A DNA stretch of 64,000 bases from Plantago ovata (lineage: Eukaryota; Streptophyta; Magnoliopsida; Lamiales; Plantaginaceae): contig CM051456.1 of assembly GCA_028274465.1 (NCBI GenBank), positions 120,792,880 through 120,856,879 of the forward strand, in the 5' to 3' direction. Shown piece by piece: positions 57,001 through 64,000 of the stretch. The translations under genes were made by a program, and so were the position numbers. The stretch's first letter is position 1, and the number at the start of each line of letters is the position of its first letter. The notes under the pieces were generated by a model, which searched no databases, was not told the origin of the DNA, and was given only the letters and a program-made list of their open reading frames with translations.

Positions 57001-57106
57001 CTTTTAGACTCTTTTCATTCGGTTCGATTTGTAACTTAAAGTATTCTGAACTCTGCTTTATTTCCGTAATATATGTTGACTTCTCAAAAAGCGACATTTC
57101 TTAGTC
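54100..57106 (+). mobile_element. 5'-truncated LINE retrotransposon with 17-bp target duplication
   Basis: The inserted DNA is 54117-57089. The duplication AGCGACATTTCTTAGTC occurs at 54100-54116 and 57090-57106. The element starts inside the linker after the endonuclease, which is missing. The reverse transcriptase follows (GSDG near 54330, FRPISLCNVIYKVITK, LKLDIEKAYDKLDW, the catalytic FADD at about 55030). Then come the thumb and zinc-knuckle region (WYDRWMKN, SFWNDKC-like; CSLCNSTDETMEHLLWHC) and an RNase H at 56503-57039 with all acidic residues (NIDGS, TAEC, TDSQ, VADH). Coding is broken: a shift near 54340-54380, TGA at 55204, a shift near 55600, TAG at 56133, and stops before 56503. 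The 3' end carries a short A run. It is immobile by itself. Confidence 0.92.
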
Positions 57107-57992
57107 TACCAAAATCAACATCACGTGTTTAGAAATGTTGGTATATTAATTAAACACATAGTAATGTTTAAAACTAAATATGATGTCAATCTTGAGATCT
57201 TGAGAGAAGAATAACCAATTTATCAAAACAACTATTACCGTTAAATTGACATGTTTGATCATGTAGTATATGTTCAGATTCATATAGTATCTCTCAAATG
57301 CCAAGAGAATGAGTTCCGCAAATATTACAGTGGAAAGTGCAAACCACTTTTACCTTTCTTGATTGTCAAATACTAATACCCAACAAATACACTATCACGT
57401 GCATGCTAGACGCTAGTCGCAGGTAAGTTTTTTCTTTTTCTTTTTTTTTAATAAATTACTTTATTGATAAAGAAAAAATACAATTCACGAAGATTTATAA
57501 GAACCCAAGAACACAATTTTTTTTAGAGGTTATTCCATTTTGTAGTCGGATCTCTTAAGTCTTAACAGTGCTTCCGATGTTTGATGGACCTGAGTTCCGA
57601 GCTCGCGAAAGGAATTGGTAGCTTTCCTGGTCCATGAATAGGCCCAACACAATAATATAGGTTTTGTCACAGAAATCCTCATTAAGAAATTAAAGGGCGC
57701 GGGAAATACGAAAACAAAGTAGAAAAAAAAGGCGCAAAACAATTATCCGCGGGAAATCCAAACAAAATAACAACCGGCAACCGGCTCAGCCAGTCATCGA
57801 ATTCCATACCAATAAATACCAATTACCACACCTGATCCAGAAAAACAAAAATCTCAATTTACCTTTCACTCCCCGTTACCTGTAAAAAATCAATCAAAGC
57901 AAAATAGAGTTCCAGCAAAACCCTCACTGCACAATTCCCTTTCTTCCCGGTCAAAATCATAGAAATCATCGATTGTAAACCCTAATTCAGCT
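57107..57992. other. Promoter side of the ATAD5/ELG1-like gene
   Basis: No gene is supported in these 890 bases. From about 57660 the sequence contains several GCGGGAAA words (57696, 57745) and similar GGCGC elements. GCGGGAAA resembles an E2F site and would fit a replication gene, but position and strand have not been tested. Confidence 0.45.
57696..57756. promoter_or_regulatory. Two E2F-like sites upstream of the ELG1-like gene
   Basis: GGCGCGGGAAATACG (57694-57708) and CCGCGGGAAATCC (57747-57759) each match the E2F core SGCGGGAAA at eight or nine bases. They lie 230-300 bases before the start codon. E2F control of replication genes is well known in plants. Here it is inferred from the motif only; exact limits are approximate. 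Confidence 0.5.
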
Positions 57993-60900
57993 ATGGAAGG
58001 GAGCGGCGTCAAGCGTAGATTGATCCAATCGACGCTTTATCCTCACAGAGACCCTCCTCCGGCCAAGGAAAGCGACAGCGCTAGAGAAGCAGAGGTGGTG
58101 GAGGTAGATGAGGATGTGGGTGGAAGTGGTAAAAAAAGGAGGGATACTAAAAAGAAGGTCAGTGCTAAGAGGAAGTCTCCGGCAGCTCCTTCTAAGAAGG
58201 TTTGCGTCTTCTTCTATCCTATCCTGCATTGTACAATTTTTATTATCTTGCATAAGTACCAATTTAAACCTATTTTTGCCCAAGTATTACTTTTGCAGCT
58301 TTATATAAAGTCATAATTAGCTGTGGAAATAGACTAGTGTTTTTACCCAATGCAATTAAGCTGAATTGGTATTTCGCCACCTGAGTGACTGATTATGAGA
58401 ATTCAATCTAATAATAATGTTGAATGAATTTGAAGTACGATTGTTCATGAACTTACCAATCACGCCCCCCTGTGTGTTTGCCGTGACTTCAGGCTATGGA
58501 GAATGGGCAAGGAATTTCAGAAAAGCAAGCAGGCGAGAGTGAATCCCCAGTTGTTGCTAGTAAGTGAATACATTACTATTCAAGTCTCACTTTGGTCCTT
58601 TTGACTGTGAGTCTGTGGCAAATAAAATGCAAAAGGAGAATCCTGCTGCTTTGCTTTGCTTTGGTTATTGTTTTATATCGTAGAAGACCCGCTGAGACTA
58701 AACATGAAACCTGCATGACATGATTTTTTTTTTCAGAGTCTAATTTCTTCGTAAAGGCCTCCGAAAAGCGACAACAGAAAAGGCAGCAGAGCCAGCCGAT
58801 ATTACTAAATTCACCAGAAAGACATGATGATATCTGTACACCGCCAATGGCTGCTTCTAGTATGTTGTCTGTCTCTCTGGCATAATCTCATTATTGTTTT
58901 ATTGAACACCATTCCTATAACAATTGAGATCTTTCTAAATGCAAAACTGTGACATAAAAGGGGATGGTCTATTTAGTTGTGATCGTTATATTCTATGCTA
59001 ATCTATAACTACAAACTCTTATTACATTGGCTTTTCCCATGATGGGAAAAGAAAGCCGGAAGTGCTATCTAAGGCTCCCACAGGTAGATTAAATATCTTT
59101 TAAAGGCCAACATGGGAAGTTTTTGATAATTTGCTGTTAGAGAGGAAAGTCCAGAAGTCTGGGAAGTGAAAGTGACTTTATGAATTCTATCCCCCTTCAA
59201 ACAAAATTCTTAGCTAGAAATCTATTTATAAAAACTTTGAGCAGATATGTGGAAGCTGACAAAAATCATGAAAATCATTAAATCAAAGAATGGACGTGTT
59301 GTTAATCTTTATTACTTGAACATAAGTTCTCTTTGCTTCAGATTAGGTCCATAGCCGTTTAGTTTTTTCTTCTTTCTTTTCTTCCTTGTGTCAAATATAA
59401 ATGGTATCTAAATCGTCCGCAGTTGATTAGTAGAATTCATTACTTTTCCCTCAAATTATATGGGCCAATGCTGCAAATCTTTTGTTGTAAATATTTTGTC
59501 ATTGGTGTATTGGATATGTTGAAGGTTTATAGTTTTACGATTTTAGTTTTAACAACTTTGAGTATTGCTCGTAACTAGTGTATTTCTTAGATGAAGGAAA
59601 TACACCCCGAAAGTCGAGACGGAGAAATAAGTCAAATAACTCAACTCCAAGAAAGGAGAGGACTTCAACACCAAACAAAAAGATGAAAAGTGGGGCAAAA
59701 TCATTATGTTTTGGTCAAATTCCATTTGATCTTAACCTGGATGACCAGCCATCTCAAACTATTCCTGATTTAAGATTGGAAGAAAAACAGAAAGCTGAGG
59801 TTTGTTGACTGCTGCTATTTCCTTTTGATTTCTTTTCCAACTTAGAAATACTTGTTTTCTCTAAAAATACAAGGAGGTCCTCATTATCATGCCATATTCT
59901 GTGGTCTCATTACTTCCTGTTTATTAGGAAATGTCACGAATGTACTCTGGTAAACAAATTCATCCCTTTTTCACCTCAATCAAAGGCGGAAAATCAAGTC
60001 AAGGTTCAAGTAGTCAGGAAGACAATCTGTCCTCTTTCGAGAGAAAGGAGAAGGGCATTACTTTCAACCCTATCCATGTACTGGAAAATGTTGAGGTATG
60101 GGGCTAATTGTTTTCTTCCATCTATCTTTTAGACTAGATCTGGTAGTTGGTAGATGTAACTTATGTTTCTGTTTTTCTTTCCCAGGCACACATTTTGTGT
60201 GATGGGTTATTTGTTTTGTTTCTGTAATATTTGGAAACTTTAATACACAGGTTGATTATGCACCCCTGGAATGGGGAGATTGGGTATTCTCTGAAAAAAT
60301 CGCCATGGACCGCCCGGAATGTGGATGCTCACCAGTTAATGAGAAATCGGTTGCCACCATGAATTTTGATGACTTTTATGCTGCCTCACCTTTCAACAAG
60401 AGTTCACTATACCAAAACTTTGACCAGTGTTCTACCATGAAGACACAGGTTTCTGACAGGCTGCTTGATCAACCAGACAGTACTCAGTGTACATCATCCT
60501 CATCATTGGTTAATAAAACTGTAATATGGGGTGAACAGAAAGAACTAAGTGTGCTGCCAAATAATATCCTTGCTAATTCAGATGATTTGATGTTGCTGGT
60601 ACTTTACTCTTTACATGTTTAATTTTCCATTCTGAGTTTTGAATCCTCTGCTCGAATCATTTGTTTTACTAAAACATGTTTTCTTCTCCATTTATAAAAA
60701 GCCTTCTTAACAGAAGTGGCATTCCATAGAATCGTATGGAATATAGAAACTGATGCTAAAAAATTGGCAGGATCATAAACCTGAAATGACCGATTTCTTT
60801 GTTCGGACTTCTGGAAACTCGGTTTCTGAACTCCAGGAGAAACTTCTTCAGGAAAGGTACAATTGTATGAAATGAGATTGTGCATGTACTAGAAGCCTTT

Positions 60901-63900
60901 CATATTATTCTTAGAGTTTTAGAGAGATCACTCTTAAATATTTTCACATGTGACCAGTCTTACATATGGAATAGTCAAATCACATTCTTATTTACTTTCT
61001 TTAGTAATTACTATTATTTTGGAAATTCTTATATGCATATACAACCGAGTTTTTGTCATGCATGTTGCTAGCTTTGATTTAAATAGCTCTCTATAGAATG
61101 ACTCGGAATCATGTAAACTGTTTTTGTCTGAGCCAATTATACACTTACCTTGCATTACTTAATGGTAGATTATGTATCACTTATCTGTCAAAATATTCAA
61201 ATTTGCATTTGTATTCATACGTATTTCCTCCGTGGAATTTGTTGGCGACATGTTTCCGTAGAGTTTCATGTTGCTTTTACTGCATGTTCTACGTCAAATG
61301 GTTTGTGTTTACTTGACCACAAGCATATATTATTTGTCCAACATATTATCTAGGTCCTTGAGTATGTGTTTCTCTATTCTTTTGATTAGTTCTTTTCATT
61401 CTAATCGTGTTTTTTAAACGCAGGATTGCGTCTCACTATCACACTTCTCACAGTACACCTGAAAATTGCCTATGGACCGACAAGTACCAACCCCGAAGTG
61501 CCAACCAGGTAAAGTAGCTGCTTGCTGATTATTATTTCTTGGGCATTATGTTAGCTGTGAAAACATAACTGTTATGGAGATTAATGCTTTGGCTAGCAGT
61601 CAAAATTGGGTTCAAATATTCGTGGTTACTGTTTTCTGCTCCTTATTTTGCTTAGCATTTCCACACTTCTACTATTTTATTCCTTTTTGCTTGGAAGGAG
61701 ATTCCTATTCACTGAGTGGCTAGGTGTTTTTTTTTTTAATATCAAGGAACAGCCTATATTATATAACTTAAATGGCCCATGTGGGTGTTAATATAGTTTG
61801 TAGTGTAAGCTCTGAATCAATATCTTCCTGTTCATGCTCTTGTTAAATTGCTTCGGTATTCCGTGGAAATTGGTATAGATCCTGCATGCTTCTCTTAAAA
61901 CCAGTAAAGCTATCTCTTTTCGCTTCATCTTCTTGTTCTTTCAAGTACTAATTTTCATGTTTAATTTTCTTGGCAGATATGCGGTAATGGCGAGTCGGTA
62001 AAGTATTTGAGTCAATGGCTTCACCTTTGGCACCAAAAGTGTTCTCGGACCAGTAGAAATTGTAATGACAATGAAGTGTCATTGACACAAGATATTGATT
62101 CTGACTATCAGCAGAGTGACTCTGATTCTGATACGATAGATGGAGACAACAGTTTGAAGAATGTCCTCCTAGTTACTGGGCCAGTTGGGGTACATACCAA
62201 ACTTTATCTTAATTGGTTATCTAGTTTAGAAGTGATTGCGTGCTTTGAATTGTTTTTTTTTTCCTTTCTTTTTCCTCTGTAGTACTTGTTAGTTTAATTT
62301 GTTGAGTCACATAAAAGCTCAAAGAATTTGGAGAACTTTGGTCCTGTAGTGTTTGATTTAAATCACCAACATTGTCCCTGAGGCCCGAGTGCCAAACATG
62401 GATAGATTTTTATTTCACAGAGGCTGTGGTTGGATTCAAGAATTTGCCATTGCCCTTGTCCTTGTTCTTATGCTATACATCGGATTCATTTATATTTGTG
62501 AAACCAAAGTAGTTTCAGCATTGAAAACTATCTTGTTCAAGGATATTCTTCATTCCCATCTTATTGCTAATATGTACTATCAGATCTAATGTCTTACTAA
62601 ACTGCCTGAATTGCAGTTTTCTCATAGAATTATCCGTTGGTAATTGATAGTGTTTGCTTTACTTTGCAGTGTGGGAAATCAGCTGCCATCTATTCTTGTG
62701 CCAGAGATGAAGGGTTTCAGGTTATTGAGGTACTGTTTTTACTGGAGTGTTTTCTTATATTCCTTAGAACTTAATATACTGGTCAGTTTTATTTCTGTTG
62801 ATAATTAATAGGTGATGGATAAGTAGTTACTAAACCATATATCTACATCTAAGGACCAGATCTGGAGTTGGACACATCCATTAAACCACACCAGCCATTT
62901 TCATCTAATAAATTAAGTGAAGTCCAACACAGATGTCCAAACAACATATGAAGTAACATGCCAAATGGAAGTTAACCCAGCCACGATAGCTGGCTTTAGC
63001 CTGCACTAACGTGATCTGGCCTGTTTGGGCTTCAATCAATGCAATACTTTGTGTTGAGTTAGCTCTTATTCTGATTCTTGTAATATATTCACTGTGCTAC
63101 TATTTTCTAGATAAATGCATCAGATTGGCGAAGTGGGGCTCTTATAAAGCAAAAGTTTGGAGAAGCTGTGGAGTCTCATTGGAATCAACGGTTTGTCTAG
63201 ACTCAAATTATGGCTTTGCGTTAAACTACACTGCTACCAAATGCAAGCACCTCCATTTTTCGTTTTGTCATGGCTTAGTCCCCTCTAGACATTTGTATAC
63301 TTGCTGAATATTGTACATATACTGACAGTGATCTTATCAGATTTAACTGATAAAGGGGGGCGGGGGGAAGAGCAAAGATGGATTTTATTTTAAGAGAAGT
63401 AGGAGAGAGTAGCACACTTTGCATGAAAAACCAGCTACTTGTGATATTTAGTCCAACCTCACAATAGAGTCCCTCATTGTGTGCCTCGTTGTGATGGTAA
63501 GTCGCTCCGTCAGTTACCTACAGGTTCTGACGGAGCAACTTAATGGTAATTTGTCATGTTAAGTTGCTCTGTCAGTTAATTGTAATGTCACTTGGAAAGT
63601 GAATATTAATACAAAGCTAGTCAAGATCAACTTTATGTCAATTCATCATTCATGTCAATATGGAGATAAAAATCATCACGGCCCAGTTGTTGGCCAGCGA
63701 AATGGACTTGACATCAATATTTCACATATTATTGCCACAATCTATAATGTTGGTGAAAATCATTACATTAGGAAGTAACTTATCTATCTTAAGATGGCTA
63801 AGCATTCTGCACACAAGCTTTTAGATGGACATTCAAAATTATTATTTCGTGCTTTGCATCTTCAGTTATCTTCATAATTCTGATGTTCCAGATAAAACAA

Positions 63901-64000
63901 CTGTATCTTAAACTATTCTCTCTATTTTTTTTTATTTTTTTTTCAGTGCAGTAGAAACTGCTCGATCTGCAGACAAGAAAGCAATGTCAAAGTATTTTAC
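57993..64000 (+). CDS. ATAD5/ELG1-like AAA+ PCNA-unloading ATPase (3' end outside window)
   Basis: ATAD5/ELG1 forms an RFC-like complex with RFC2-5 that removes PCNA from chromatin after replication. Twelve exons are readable: 57993-58199, 58493-58559, 58737-58859, 59591-59799, 59928-60095, 60251-60598, 60771-60856, 61424-61508, 61977-62189, 62670-62729, 63111-63190 and 63947-64000+. The long N-terminal part is basic and disordered (KKRRDTKKKVSAKRKSPAAP). The AAA+ part begins with LWTDKYQPRSANQICGN. The Walker A motif GPVG-CGKSAAIYSCA is split by the intron at 62189/62670. DEGFQVIEINASDWRSGAL follows, a hallmark of clamp-loader large subunits. An acidic SDSDSD insert sits between YQPR and Walker A. 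Walker B and the rest lie beyond 64000. The start is the first ATG with the conserved-looking KRRLIQSTLYP. Small exons in the long 58860-59590 gap could have been missed. Confidence 0.9.
63497..63575. repeat. Alternating inverted/direct repeat in an ELG1-like intron
   Basis: GTAAGTCGCTCCGTCAGTTA (63498-63517), then inverted CTGACGGAGCAACTTA (about 63527-63542), then direct GTTAAGTTGCTCTGTCAG (about 63558-63575). The first two can pair as a small hairpin. Probably a short transposon remnant. Confidence 0.7.

Noticed and set aside
1-64000. CRISPR arrays, operons, phage genes, tRNA or rRNA genes
   Set aside because: The window is intron-bearing plant nuclear DNA. I saw no regularly spaced arrays, no tRNA-like cloverleaf and no rRNA sequence. 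A tRNAscan or Rfam search would be decisive for small RNAs that I cannot see by eye.

Overview
This is plant nuclear DNA, most likely from a eudicot. Genes are AT-rich and split by short GT-AG introns with T-rich tails. The proteins belong to plant families (WAT1/UMAMIT transporters, p24-delta, LysM GPI-anchored receptors, PHD-GNAT histone acetyltransferases, ChaC-type cyclotransferases). The gaps hold Stowaway-type MITEs, a Mutator-type non-autonomous element and LINEs that carry RNase H. The species cannot be fixed from the sequence alone. All exon structures below were assembled by eye from splice signals, reading phase and protein family patterns.

Layout, left to right. 1-6220 (+): 3' part of a TFIID subunit TAF4 gene. 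6763-7213 (-): a damaged glucosamine-6-phosphate N-acetyltransferase (GNA1) copy whose probable leader intron holds a 1164-bp Mutator-type element with a perfect 9-bp target duplication. 11119-13520 (+): SPT4. 14008-15986 (-): aminoacylase-1-like M20 peptidase. 16330-17480 (-): LINE relic, then a Stowaway MITE. 18306-20830 (+): p24-delta cargo receptor. 25695-27945 and 30817-33154 (+): tandem duplicate WAT1-related transporter genes. 33788-36732 (+): gamma-glutamylcyclotransferase. 37523-40248 (-): conserved plant protein of unknown function whose last intron contains a 326-bp foldback. 43676-48980 (+): AT-hook/PHD/GNAT chromatin regulator of the IDM1-like family. 50078-52656 (-): LYM-type LysM GPI-anchored protein. 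54117-57089 (+): 5'-truncated LINE bounded by a 17-bp target duplication. 57993 to the window end (+): ATAD5/ELG1-like PCNA unloader, cut by the window edge.

The genes do not form one pathway. Four act in nuclear information handling (TAF4, SPT4, IDM1-like, ATAD5/ELG1). The rest cover secretion, membrane transport, glutathione turnover, peptide/amino-acid deacylation and surface immunity.

I found no prokaryote-style defence system, CRISPR array or gene cluster. The observations most worth checking are: the C-terminal frameshift and possible gene conversion in the WAT1 pair; the broken GNA1 copy with its element-filled leader intron; two intronic hairpins able to make double-stranded RNA; the unknown 242-residue protein family; the eight-AT-hook expansion; and the PIP-like plus SUMO-binding-like N-terminus of the ELG1 homologue.
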